Part shown: piece by piece, positions 46,071 to 58,790 of the stretch
Numbering within the stretch: position 1 is the stretch's first letter
Layout of the letters: the number at the start of each line of letters is the position of its first letter
Assembly (NCBI RefSeq): GCF_019925205.1
Contig: NC_083562.1
Location: forward strand, 14,694,001 to 14,758,000
Direction of reading: 5' to 3'
DNA: 64,000 bases
Source of the DNA: Metopolophium dirhodum
Taxonomy: Eukaryota > Arthropoda > Insecta > Hemiptera > Aphididae
Notes under the pieces: model-generated
What the model saw: only the letters and a program-made list of their open reading frames with translations
Database searches by the model: none
What the model was told of the DNA's origin: nothing
Made by a program: the position numbers and the translations under genes

Positions 46071-47361
46071 AAGAAAAAAACGGATAAGTGGAAGTCGCTC
46101 TGCTGTGCAATTGGTTAAAAGTGGGTCATTGTAATGGATGGTGGTAAATCAATTTGAATTCAATGATTTAAAATCATTGTATACCTATGAAAAACGATTT
46201 TAAACGAAGACTGTCAGCATAATATAATGTTACCAAGTATATTTGATGTCATACTATTGTGATTAAAGCAATTTATTTTACTATTAGGCATTTTTACTTT
46301 TAATTTACTATTAGTATAGGTACAACAGTAATTAAATTCAGCCAAAAAAATTACATTTAAAAATTTTATTGTGTGTATAAAATATAGCAATATACTCTAA
46401 AAGTTATAACAAGAATAACATTTCCTAAGCAGTAAAAATTGAACGTTTTATAATTTTTAATTACAATAATTGATAACTTTCTAGATTTTGATAAATATCG
46501 TCAACATTTAAACATTAAATACTCATAAAAAAAATCATGGATACACAATGATAAAATAAACCTTTGACAAAAATTACCTAAGATTATTAGTTTTTGAAAA
46601 ACAAAAAATTAAAAAAACCGTTATACGAGATTTGTTAATTTACGGGTGAATATTCAATGACTATAGCTTCAAAAGCTCGTACAAAATTAATTTGACTTTC
46701 CGATAAAATTTTTTTTTGGTTAATGTAGAAAAACTTAAGGGGAGTCTTATATTAAATTTCCAAATCATAGATATAAATAGAAAAACTTTTTTTAGAAGCA
46801 ATTTGCCATATTTCGTGATTTTTAAGAATTGTATTAAAATTTTAACTTCAGACGCTCATAAAAAATTACTATGGCTTTACGCTCAGCTTTTTTTTTTAAT
46901 TTTCACTAACATGAAGAACTTTGTATTACATTTTCATGTTTTTGACAAACCGAAAAATTTTGTATCGACATTAATAAAAGAAAAAACTAACAAAACTTGA
47001 AATTTTAGCGCAATATTTCGAAAATGTTATGGTGCATAGAAGTTGCTAATATAAACGTTCAGTGAAAATGCCATCTATATTCTGTCCTTTTTTAAGAGTT
47101 ACGCTAAAAAACAAAATCAATTTTTTTCAAAAACTGGTGATGCGTAAAAATTTCAGTTTTTTGTTTGGTTTTGCTGAAATTTTTGACCCCCTCCCGCAAA
47201 GTACCAACTAGATTCACTTTCCTGCCAGAAAATATGCCGTTGAAGAAAATTGAAGAATTCTATACTGTCCCAAAGGTGATGACGACCCACAACAAAAAAA
47301 TAAAAACAACACACATCATTGTAAAATCAATACATTCATTCGCTCCGCTTACAATCTAAAA
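46071..47361 (+). repeat. Copy B of the 1.3-1.7 kb repeat family
   Basis: 5' end GGATAAGTGGAAGTCGCTC (46082), TGTAATGGATGG and a GATTTTAAACGAAGACTGTC variant of the subterminal 13-mer. The body has A/T homopolymers, the 3' modules AAGTACCAACTAGATTCAC and CATCATTGTAAAATCAATAC, and the end CGCTCCGCTTACAATC. A 94-codon frame inside (46716-47000) is an AT-driven artefact of the body. Confidence 0.85.
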
Positions 47362-47369
47362 TATTATAC

Positions 47370-49020
47370 AATTGTATCCTATATTTTATCTGTATAGTAG
47401 GTACTATAGTAGGTACTTTTAAATTAAATTAGTACAACAATTTTCAGTTTAAACTTTAAAGTGCCTAAACAAATTTTGTTCGTCGGTTGTTGATTGGAGG
47501 ATGTTCAATATCAAAACCAATTAGTTCAAAATTGTGTTTTGTAGAAAATTATTTATTATTATGACATAAATACATAGTTTTGATTTAGCTTTATACTCAA
47601 AATTACATTAGTTCATCAAATTAACATGATTTAAATCATTGTTATTCTTCAAAAAATACATTTTCACTATATCATTACAGTATTATAAAGTCCCATAGTA
47701 ATTTATGATGGATAATTTCAACATAATTTTCAGAGCACATTGGTTTCAAATTGTAATTAACTTATAAATTATAATACATATACGAATTAGTCTAGTTTAG
47801 GGTCGCGATAATGCGTTTTATATTTAATTCTATGTTTATTTTGGATACTACTATTCAATAATCAATCGGTTGCGTTTCGACGGCTGCAGTGTGATCCTAT
47901 ACGTCGGGTGATGTTCAACAATAATAATTTTATGCGACTATAGCACTACATTCGAATCTTGTCTTTATTAGACTGCTATTAAGCTATAACTATGATATAA
48001 TTAAGAATTAATACCTATCCGGATAAAAATAAATATTACCTAAATGCTAAACAATTTTTATTTTCAAGTTGTCTTGAAAAATAATTTTGTATTAAAAAAC
48101 ATTTATATCTATTATAAACTGACACGCAAAAAATGTACATCAACGTTATATTATATCATACCATAATAACTTAGCATCAAGATATTTTCAACTGTATATA
48201 TTTTATAATTTTATCTTTTGAGAAAATTTACAAAAAAAAATCACCACGATTAACGTATTTCTTTAACTTTTATAATGTTTAGTCTTCGTCCAAGCTTGTC
48301 GCTATAATATAGCATTGAGATATAGCATATAGATTGTATTATAGAAGCCATCGTACAGACACGTACCTACCTACTATTGTTTTTCTAAATATGGTTTTGG
48401 ATCTTAAGAATTTAATCAACGTAAAACGCTGGATCAAATGCAATTTTGTGTCTAGATTCTTCAAACTGTTTCATGTAGAACACCATGAGTGTAACTCACC
48501 TATCAGTTAGTATTTGATATATTGGTACGTTCATATTTAATATACATTGTAAAATATGAATACTATTTGAGCAGTAGCTTTTTCGGGCATTGGGCAGAAA
48601 AAATTGTAAATTATCTGATTGACGGCAAAAAGTAATTTCCAACGCTTCAATGGACATCCAAAATTGAACTTTCAGTGCAGTTGTGCAGCCCTATGATTTG
48701 TATTAGTTTTATATTAATACATATTAATATTTAGTGCCCATATAACTAACAAAAAAAGTAGGTACCAGGTATCTTCAACATCCGAACTGCCGGTCATATT
48801 TTGCGAGAGATACCTATATTGATTTCAAAAATTATAATTTATAGATACGTTACATTTACATTTTACATTATACATAGTTGGACATAATACATATTTTTGT
48901 GTAATATAATTAAAACGTTTGAAAAGTAAGTATTTAAACTTACCGTTAGTGCGTATCAGACCTAACCCTCAGACACGAATTTATATAATATTATGTTAGC
49001 TACTCCTTACTGCTACCATA
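47370..49020. other. AT-rich DNA without a supported gene
   Basis: No exon or element recognised. Confidence 0.55.
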
Positions 49021-49282
49021 TAGACGCGGCTGCGGAAAAACGTTGTACGAAAAATCTCCGAAGGTTATCGTATGTACCGTAGACCGCTGTGCCGTGGACC
49101 GGAGAGATCCTAACCTTACTCAACTCTTATTCTTACAAGATGACGAGCGGCTTCTGCACCAGCTGTGTGCTGCATGCAAGACCAGAGACAACACCTGTGA
49201 GAGTGGATTAAACCACGCTCTCATCCCATCCACTCCCGGACCCATATCTTTAAGTTATTTTTCATTATATATAATCATCTGA
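49021..49282 (+). CDS. Codon-like frame with Cys residues, unknown product
   Basis: After a possible acceptor (ctactccttactgctaccatatag) the frame runs RGCGKTLYEKSPKVIVCTVD, then RCAVDRRDPNLTQLLFLQDD, then ERLLHQLCAACKTRDNTCES. It stays open to 49280, although the last part (SLSYFSLYIII) is AT-driven and probably not coding. A donor-like ACCT/GTGAGA lies at 49197. The composition is balanced and contrasts with the flanks. The minus strand also has a mini-exon look (CTCTCACAG/G... TT/GTAAGA), so strand choice is not certain. No domain recognised; a fragment of a gene or an old transposon protein are both possible. Confidence 0.3.
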
Positions 49283-49289
49283 TATAATA

Positions 49290-49925
49290 ACGTTTTATCT
49301 AATTTATTAAACACGATTCACCGTTAAGCAAATAATAAATATCCATTTAAACCCAAAATATAATATGTGCATGTAGTTTGTATAAAAGTGTCAAAATATC
49401 TTTAAATTATCCGTGATAATAATAATTATTACCGATGAATGATAATATTTAGAACTAAATGCACATAATATATTATAATTTTGAAAATGATTTCTAGGGA
49501 TGTATATGTAAATATCGTTTTGAGTACATGAATGGCATTTTATTTATTTAAGTTAACCAAAATAATATACTTTTTGCGAAAATAATAATTCACGCAATCA
49601 CATCATCCTAAATCCTTGCTAAGACTATAAAAAAATCTCATGTCACCCAATACACATTCCTTTAGAACACTTTTACTTTTTTTTTTATTTATTCAATAAT
49701 TAATTCAGTAGCATTAGTCAATTATAGATTAATTATCATCCATAAGAATAAACAAAACAAAAAATCCAAATAATTACAATGCTATATCCATAAATTATTG
49801 TAATATGCCTACAGAAGTATATTATCTATTATCTATTTTGTTTTTATACGTGTATACATTTCTTTATACGTTTCGTTGTGGGCTAAAACCTTGTACGGAT
49901 CACAAACCGTATAAGTTTTTCCTAT
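49290..49925. other. AT-rich DNA without a supported gene
   Basis: Nothing recognised. Confidence 0.5.
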
Positions 49926-49927
49926 TC

Positions 49928-50248
49928 CTAAACAAATATACGACACAAGAAACACAAATCGTTACTTCCGCTGTTTTTGACATAACTATATATTATAGCA
50001 AAAATATGCAGTATTCTCCGTTGGTTATTTCTAGTCGATACTTTGGTTTCATAATTTAATATTGATTTCTTGTTCGTTATTTTGAACATTGTAAGTGTAC
50101 AGCACGCAATAATTGTGATCAAAGTAGTGTTTGTGAACATAAAAAATTTTTGTGCAAAAAGCGAAAGGAACGATAATTCGACTTTTAATTGAAACGTATT
50201 CATATACTGGTGATGTAGACTGTTGTAGACAATCGAAAATTGAAACAA
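49928..50248 (-). CDS. 106-codon hydrophobic frame, possibly a chemoreceptor C-terminal remnant
   Basis: The minus frame contains FQLKVELSFLSLFAQ, then FMFTNTTLITIIACCTLTMF. The spacing of an E-L-x-F/L-S-L segment before FT.....LI..I....T resembles the last helix of insect gustatory receptors, whose diagnostic TYLVxxxQF motif is, however, not kept (TMFKI instead). About 45 further residues follow, which is long for that family. Either a decayed gustatory receptor exon or a chance frame. Confidence 0.18.
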   Translation of the reverse strand: MFQFSIVYNSLHHQYMNTFQLKVELSFLSLFAQKFFMFTNTTLITIIACCTLTMFKITNKKSILNYETKVSTRNNQRRILHIFAIIYSYVKNSGSNDLCFLCRIFV

Positions 50249-50249
50249 G

Positions 50250-52190
50250 TGCAGTGCAGCCTATGCAAAAAACAAAAACCGCAACATTCCGGCGACGGCG
50301 TTTTATACAACTCTGACACGCAACGACTGACCCTAGTAAATAATTAAGAACAATATAATATGGTTAAAAAAACGTTTCTTAGAACACTACGAAAATAATC
50401 TTATAAGCAAGTTTATAATATCATGTTATACAATGTAGTATCATGTCGTACTATTATTTAATTAAAGCTATTTTATTTTATCTCAGCTAAACGGCCGACG
50501 AACAACTTAAAAAAAAAAACGATATTTCCCATCTATTTTCTACAAAACTATGCGCATCCCAATATGCGCAGTTAATTCATTATTCAAAATTTAATTTTCG
50601 ACGCACGACAAACTGAACATTGTAACGTTATATTTTATTAATTTATCGTAAATGTGTAATTTTAGGTAGGCACTTGAGTACTTCTAGTACGGCGACTATT
50701 TGTTTTTCAGGCAGTATTAAAAGTGTCATGCACAGCAACATAATATATTATTATTATTTCGCGTTTGACAAGGGAGTTTTCAAAATAAATTATAGTTATT
50801 TATATACATCATATAATATATTATATGTTTGCGTTCGGTACAGTATATATAAATTAGAAATAATAATTGATATATTATCATTATTAATACGAACCAATAC
50901 ATATTTGTCTTGGTTTTAAAATGTATCGATTACAATGTATTTTCTGTATTATAATAATTTAGCCGGTTGTTCTTGACATGTCCATTACCGATAATATTAA
51001 TTTATTATACCTACCTCTGTTCATTTATATTTTACATTTTTAATGAAAAAAAAAATATTTTGTTTCATGAATGCATCGAAAAACATTTTAAATTATAATT
51101 TAAATATAAACTAGCGTACTTAATTTTTTTCCAACCCAAAACTAAATTATAGGATATAGTGCTAATACTTCATACAGTATTTCCATATAAGTTAGATTCG
51201 AATGATATACATTTTTAACTTAAAACGATTCACGATACATTTTTTTGACATGAAAACGAAATAAACTGAAATAATGAAATATTATAAAATTAAAAACAAA
51301 GTAAATTAACTTAACTTACTTCTTAAAATGAAAAATTAACTCGTTAATTTCACGTTAATTAAGAAAGAAATTTAGTAAGTTAACAGTTAAGTTAATGAAA
51401 AGCCAAAAGTAACTAGTTAAGTTAAAAAGTTAAAATAAAATTAACTTTTAACTCGTTAACTTAACTCGTCTTGCATAATACACCGTATTTGTATAATATT
51501 TATCGTTTGAAATTAATTTTAGCTAAATTAAATAAAAACGGGTAATAAGTCCGAAAGTAGGTACTTATTTTTATAATTTGTACAGCATTATGGCCTCGAC
51601 ACAACTATTTTGTAATACATTTTTATTTTGTACAAGCCAATGACTTTTGTAGTAAATAGTGATATAGATGATCTCTTTAAAGTGTTCATTGGTTCTCTGC
51701 GTACCTATAAAAACCGTCGACAGCGTAAAAAAAAATGGTTCAGTACAATAATAAGCTAGGTATATTGTAGTAAATACGTAATTTACCTACAACTGGCATA
51801 CTGCAGTAGATAAAATCTAATAAAATATCTCTGTAATAACTGTTTAACCTAGCCGCGATGCCTCTACGACCTCTATAACCTCACCCCATCTATGGCTCGT
51901 GGTGCCCTATGGTCACGATTAATTTAAAGATAACACGAAACGCAGCAGTTGCAAATATTGGCCGACGCCCGTGCGTTTTATGGCGTATTTTTGCTAATTA
52001 GTAATTATATATAATAATAATATTATATACGCGTCGTATTGTGTGTGCGTGCGTTTGGTGTAGGGAAAACAACAATATTATATTATCGAGAAATTCTAAT
52101 GGCTTTGGGGGGGGGGGGGGGGATGGGAAATATTATTAATTATTAGAGCAGAGCTTGTGCCTGAGCGTATTAATATAGTTTTGGCGATAT
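50250..52190. other. AT-rich DNA with a TTAAC-motif cluster at 51305-51477
   Basis: No supported gene. At 51305-51477 GTTAA/TTAAC motifs recur more than a dozen times in both orientations (TTAACTTAACTTAC, AGTTAACAGTTAAGTTAA, CTCGTTAACTTAACTCG). A 16-G run lies at 52107-52122. Confidence 0.6.
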
Positions 52191-53250
52191 TTTTCGTCGA
52201 AGCCAATTCCCCCTCACTCTCGTCCGCCACGAACACATATTTCTAACGACCGGGTCCGGCCGGGGCCCTTCACAATAAACAACACCCAGAGGACCCGAAA
52301 CTCATCATTCAATCAAATTATTCAGATATGGGTTGCTGCAATTCCATACATAAATGTGTGTGTGTATGTGTATGTATACGAACGGAGGTACTTTGTGCGT
52401 CGCGCATTTCGTTTACCCCGTATATATAATTTCCTCCCTTTTTCGATCTCCACGCATTTCCCCCCCACACCGCGTGCCAGCGATATATATATATATATAT
52501 GTATGCATGTGCGTGTGTACAGACGAGAGGTCACATATATATATATATATATAGTATATACATAAGCGAGAGGGGGACTCACGCGGGGTGTAAAGTTTGG
52601 CATTAGCCATTATGTATTGTAGTGCCATTTTGGTTGTTGATAAAACCCTTCTCCACGCGCGACGATCGAGCCACCGCCTCGGCATGTATGGTCATCGTAT
52701 GCGGCACACAGGGGTGGGGGCGTACATTTACGCACACACATACCTTGTGCACATATATATGTACATAATATATAATATGTACGCGCGGAAGGGCGGTCGG
52801 TCGGCCGCGTATATAGATTAGGGGAGCGGATTTTTGCGCACGTACCGCCGGGCAGAGGCAGCGTGCCCTTTTGTCCAGACCCGGAGAGTGCGCACTACGT
52901 CCGCTCCGCCTACCACCGCCACGGCCGTTGCGCGCGCACGCATCGTACAGTACGCTCGGTCCGCCGTCCGACGGGGGTGGTGGTTCGCGTTATTATTATT
53001 TCACGTTTATCTTTTATATTCTCACCCCCTCAACCCCGCCAACGACGCGTGAGTATACGCGTTGAAATTTTTTTTTTTTTAAATATCGCCCCCGCCCCGT
53101 TGCAGTCGTACATTCGCTCGGTGCGTGCGACGTTGCCGATTAACGATCGCGTATATACGTATATTATAGATAATAATATATAACATTTATATTATAGGTA
53201 TGTGTATGGTCGTAACACTGCGCATATTTACCTGTGTGCGCGAACTCCCG
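52190..53250 (+). promoter_or_regulatory. CpG-rich island with a strong splice donor
   Basis: GC- and CpG-rich from about 52640 to 53050, with TA tracts (52482-52501, 52534-52553) and a GT tract (52355-52377) on the left. A strong donor CGACGC/GTGAGTAT lies at 53049. This fits a promoter plus a 5' UTR exon read rightwards; open frames up to 106 codons across it are Arg/Pro-rich and probably not coding. Confidence 0.45.
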
Positions 53251-53504
53251 AGTCGCATCTTCTAGCATAGTTTTTATGCATTACAAGTAAACGCGAAACC
53301 AACTAAAATAATATGATATTATCATCTGCAGCGTAATGCCAAGTCCGCTATACGTGCTTCAGCCGATGGTCCACGACGACTGATTTACTTAGACGACCTT
53401 AGTGGCGGTGGTGCGGCGTTCTCACGTTCTACACTCAGTATTACAACATCGCCCAAATACATTAATATACATTACTATATAGATAATTTCACATCAGTAA
53501 ATTT

Positions 53505-54565
53505 GCATCAATCTTCATCATTGAGAGTGGTTTCTGGTAGAAAATTTGAGCTAGTCGGTATTACTTCGAGGGACAAACGTAGGAAATTTCCAGAACTTTT
53601 CTCAATAATTGGGGAAAAAAATAAATAACAGTTAAAAAACGTTAGTATTTTCACGACATGCGACACCGGCTTTTAACAAAATCAATTTAGTTTTTTTGTT
53701 GTAATTCAAAAAGGAATGGTCGTAGAGATTTTTCGCCTGATAGTTATTTCACATTTATATTGCCATTTGCCAGACATGGTATAATTTTCAAAATATTATG
53801 ACTTTTTTGAGTTATTCATAAATTATAGACATTTGATTTAATATTATGATAATAATCAAAAAGAAATTGAAAATACATGTCTAGTGTTTACTAGAGTTTT
53901 TTTTAACATTAATATGTTTTTGTGCTGGGTACAGATATTTTTTAAAAATTACCTAATTCCCATTAGGTATATACCGGTTACCTATATACAGGTATATACA
54001 GGGTACATATATTTTATAATTCATACATTTTCTTCGAATAGGAAAATATCGAGTAGCATGCTACGATTGCCGGTCTATATTATAAGTGTTTGAACTTCAA
54101 AGTATGTTGATGAATTTCGATATTTAAACGAAAATTAACGTTTTTGTTGAAACAATTTTAGTTGTTTTGCAGTGATTCAAAAAATATTAATCGTAACGAC
54201 TTGAAACTGTCTGTAATATTGTTTATTTGATCATGTTCTCTATAGAATGAAATTGTACTATTTTTAAACTATTTATACCATGATTGATATATTCTTACCT
54301 CTCAGTGGTTCGTCATTATAATATAACTTGGTTTAATATACTAAAAAACAATATAAATAATATATTATATAAATGTTTATAATAAAAATACAGTATTGTA
54401 ATATTGACTGCCCTTAGAAATAAATGCTGATCCACAAGCTCCGATGCTCAGAATCGTTTTTTCATTGATATATAGTTGAATTTAAACTTAACACATCCAT
54501 TTAATGATTTATATTTAAACACTCTTATCATATAGGTACTATACAGCAGAGAGAGTGCGTTGGTT
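53505..54565 (-). repeat. Old, diverged copy of the repeat family (copy J)
   Basis: The modules appear in minus order. First is a counterpart of CTTCAACAGT...CTAGTTGGTACTTT (seen as CTTCATCATTGAG...CTAGTCGGTATTACTT, 53510-53567). Next are GAAATTTCC, GTAATTCAAAAA and CAAAATATT.TGACTTTTTTGAGTT. CTCAGAATCGTTTTTTCATT follows at 54449, then AACACATCCATT and TACAGCAGAGAGAGTG near the end. Confidence 0.65.
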
Positions 54566-55147
54566 TATTTTAATTTTTTCATTATTTCACGTATACTAGG
54601 AAATTATAAATATAGTGAAAATACACTGTGCTGGTTGTCGCATTCAACAACTGCACTCTCGTATGTTATATTATAACATAATATGGCTCTCACAGATTAC
54701 ATTTTTAATACATTTCAAAAAATCAGTAGGTATCTGAAATATAAATGTATAAAGTACCCACACACGATACATGTTTTATGTGTATGAGCCATACCTATAA
54801 CACTACGTGACAGTGTTTTATATGCTATACATCAAAAAACGTATGTGGTTCGCGATATACGTTTACCATAAATTTGATTACCCGGTGAAATGGGTTTTTA
54901 CATGCGAATTGAGAGATTATCTTTCTCGAGATGAATTATTCATGATTGATCGTATTATGCAGTTATTTTTAACGATAATTTCTACTTAGATATGACAGAT
55001 TTCACGATTAAATATTTTTTTATAAATACGTTTAGATTTTCGAAATCGGAATTAGGAATAAATATTTGAAAGTTATAAATACACTACTTGAAATACATAG
55101 CCACTATCAATATGTATTGTTGGATTAGTATATCAAACGTTTTCTGC

Positions 55148-55990
55148 AGGTGTAAATAAAAAAAAAACGGTGAACTCGCTGTATATTAGTAGGTTTCGGC
55201 CATACTTACCTCTTCATTAAATAGGTCACTGTAATGGATTTTTTTTTTTAAATATTTCAGTGATACGAAATCTATTCTGAGCGGAAACGGATGTGTTTAT
55301 GTTACAATAAGTAATTCAATTTTTTTTATACAATAATAATATGTCGATATAACTACTATTAATATGAATTTTTAAGTCAATACAGACGACATCTGTAGTA
55401 GAACGGTGTACCTAAATAGGTTCATGTTATAAATATCTGAAAATTGGTAAAAAATGTTGAAAATGTTATTGTTTATAAGAAATAAAAATATACGTTATGG
55501 CAAAAAGTTTTAAGTCTCAACGATTTATATTTTTTTAATTACAAAAAAAGTAATTAAAATCATTACTATTCTTTAAATATCAAATTTGAACTTCAAATGC
55601 CTATAAATGATGTATTTTTTATTTTTCTTAACTGCTATAAAAACAACTTAATAGAAGAAACTTTTTATTTATTTATATAATTATAAATTTTTTAAGTATA
55701 TTGACAAAAAAAAATGTTGTCAACATAACTAAAAAAAATTATAAACAGTAAAAAATGTAAAATGTTTATTATAATAGCTCAAAAGATCCAAAATATTTTG
55801 AAATTTTAAGCATAAACTTAGATACTTATAGAAAATGCTAGTATAAATGTTAATATTTATTTTTACAAAAATTCTAAGTTATACAGTAATTTCTTTATCA
55901 GGGAATTTTCTACTTTTGACTCCAACCAAGAACTAACTAGAGCAATTTTATTGCTCCAAAACGTGATGGCACACAACAAAAAGCCTATAG
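55148..55990 (+). repeat. Diverged copy F of the repeat family
   Basis: Starts with an A-run and GGTGAACTCGCTGTA, then GGTCACTGTAATGGATT and ATTCTGAGCGGAAACGG. It ends with ACTCCAACCAAGAACTAACTAG and GTGATGGCACACAACAAAAA, the counterpart of the AGTACCAACTAGATTC...GGTGATGACAGACACAAAAA module of copy A. Confidence 0.7.
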
Positions 55991-55994
55991 TGTA

Positions 55995-58790
55995 TAGTAG
56001 CAGGTGTCAAGTGCACCTTGTCATTGAGTAGATCACTGTATAATAGATGTGTTGTATTGAAATTCAATGATAAAACATTGTACCTATACAAATACGCTTC
56101 TGGGTAGAGAAGGTCTCTATAATTCTAATAATATTTATAGGGGCCTAAAATTTGACTTGTAAGTACGCCATACTTATGTGCTGTTTAATGGTATGAATTA
56201 ATTTGTGGTATTCAAAGCTCGAAATTAGTTAAAATATTTAGAAAATTATTTCATAAGTATATGTGTGTATATAAGTAAATAGGCAAAAAGTTACAAGTGC
56301 ACATATACACACTTATAATTTTAACTTTCTAATTCCTATTTTAGTACTTTAGTTTTTAATAGTAATGTAGTAGGTTGAACTAACTATTACCGAAAACAAA
56401 TCACTTAGTATATTTTATAATGGTTATTATAATATTATTTTATATAATATCGTTAGCTGTTATTAATACTGATAAGACAATAGTAACAAACCGTAGAAAA
56501 GTGTTTATACTTAGTTTGTACGAACTGTAGTAAACATAATTTAAAATTAACTAAATATTTCATAAATTTCTTTAAGTATACTAAATAATATATTATCATA
56601 ATATACGTAATGGTGAAAAGTTTCAAGCCTCTACGAATATTACATATAATATATAAGACAATATGTGTTTGGTTAATGATTTATGGACGGATACAAATAC
56701 TGAACAGATTTTGACCAAAATTTCAGAGATAGTTCTTAAAGATACCAGAAAAGTTTAAACAGTATAGTAACCACCTTCGATAGGTGTCGCCGAACACAGT
56801 TTTTATTTTATTGTTTTTTACATGCTATGTATACTACTATACTAAGTAATAGTTATTGGGTAACAATAATAATAAGTGTCAACAAATAAAATTGTTGATT
56901 CACGCAGACGGAGGTACACTTAAACCAATTAGCCCATATTAAGTTATTATACTTAATTTTAAATATACGGAGCGTTGTATCCAATCCGCCACAGGTAAAT
57001 TGCCCACCTTGTTGAGTGTTCTTCAAAACGAGGTACACCAACTGACACCGGCATATCCGTGAACTGAGATAATTTCACTAAAATCAAAATATACAAAGAG
57101 CCATATTTTATAATTGTTCATTATATGGCTGGTGTGTTTTATTGTTTTAAATTACAACAAAATACAAACATTTGTTAATTGTTGTCGTAAATTGAACTAT
57201 GAATGATGAAAAATATTTTTATACAAGTATTTTAGAGGAGATTTAGGTTTTTGTAGAAACAACTTATAAAGTTATAAGGAACCTTATATTCAAATGTCCA
57301 ACCTTAACTATGAAATTTAAATGTTATACATTTTACATTATAATATAATTTGCAAATGTTCGTGATTTTGACGAATTTAAACGTGAATTGAACAAAAATT
57401 GTGTGTTTGTGGGTATGCTGTGCACCTGTTATAATTATTGTTCTTAAATTTCTGTAAGAAAAACTTATGTAGAATCATGTATTGAATGTTAAAGGTTTTT
57501 GAACGGGCATAAACATTTTTATCTACATTTGAAAATAAAAACCTAAAAAAATTAAAAACTTTCAAATGTATATAAATAGTTTAAAATTACTTTAATTATT
57601 TTGAAAATGTACTTAAAGAATTTGACAAACAAGTCACAGTGGAGTGTAATTCCTATAATTAATATATTTTTAATAATTATAATAAAATAATAGAAATTGT
57701 TTGATGATAAAATATTGTAAGTTATGCGTTTGAATAACCAATTTTGTCAAAATGTCAACTTAAATCGCTCATAGAAAGTTATGTTACTTTACGCTGATAT
57801 TTATTTTTAATATAATGAAAAAGACTTAAAAGGAACCTTGTATTTTCAAGCCTCGAGTGTTAAAATTAAAAATATTTTGAATTTTGAACTACAAAATAAT
57901 TTACTTATTCTCGCGAATTTGACGAATTTCAAATAAAAATTAAAACGTAAATCCTTAAGAAATAAATTTTTCGGGGAGTTTTCGATATATTTTAATTGCG
58001 TTAATAAAATGTCTAGGAGCCTTGTATTACTTTTTCGAACTTTTTTACTGAATGTTCGTAATTCTAGCGTTTGTTGTATTATTTATTTTATAACCGGTTC
58101 ATTTAGCATAGTGGACTGAAGATGCGTCCACGCAATTATGCGTTATAGTACCATCTGTGAATACCTACGGTGATTACCGCCCGTTTTACTTAATTACGTT
58201 TTGTGACTGCTGTGCGAATTTGTGTAAAGTTGTATTCCAAAAAGACATCGTATGCGTTTCGGGTCCTATAATCGTTGTTATTTATTATCTTTTTTTTTTG
58301 TTGTTATTATTATTAATGGAATTATTGTGTTTCACTAATTGTAGTTATTTACTATCACTTTTTCACCGCCATCCTGTTCCATGTTATTATTTTTTTTCTT
58401 TATCAAATGTAGACCTCGAAAGAAGAAACACCAACAAACAAACATTTTGCTATGTAAATATTAAGTGAAAAATTTAATTCTTATTACAGTTATTCATTTT
58501 TTAATTACAATTTTTAAATCAATGTTTTGGATTCTGCGAATTCCTGTGTTTTTTCACCTGACTATTGTAAAAAGTACTGGGCATTTTTCCTTTTGCCTCT
58601 CCAGATGTCCCAACAAACAGTATATACAATTTCAACCTGAAACGACTTTCGAAGTTGAAAAACGAAGCATTTTTTCTACTATAAAACGTGTTCACAAACC
58701 CAACCCAACCCCACCAAAAAAACCCACTCATGCATCGTTGTAAAACCAATAAAATCATTCATCGTTCTTCTCAGAATCAAAAATTCAAAT
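55995..58790 (+). repeat. Copy G of the repeat family, expanded or composite
   Basis: The 5' modules GTCATTGAGTAGATCACTGT and GAATTCAATGATAAAACATTGTA-like sequence lie at 56015-56085; the 3' modules CATCGTTGTAAAACCAATAAA and CATCGTTCTTCTCAGAATC at 58733-58777. The 2.8-kb length exceeds the other copies. The extra is partly repeated body units and partly a foreign-looking block at about 58085-58465. Confidence 0.6.
58085..58465 (+). other. Unassigned block inside repeat copy G
   Basis: Sequence of different composition (ccggttcatttagcatagtg on) interrupts the repeat body, which resumes with an AAGTGAAAAATTTAATTC and TTATTCATTTTTTAATTAC module. A 103-codon + frame from 58157 contains a hydrophobic run (IIVVIYYLFFLLLLLLMELL), mostly from T homopolymers. 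No duplication found. It may be an insertion or replaced segment. Confidence 0.35.

Noticed and set aside
46716..47000. 94-codon plus frame
   Set aside because: It lies inside repeat copy B, and the same region in other copies is not open.
58157..58468. 103-codon frame with a membrane-like run
   Set aside because: The hydrophobic run is encoded by T-rich homopolymers within a repeat copy, and there is no supporting homology or splicing.
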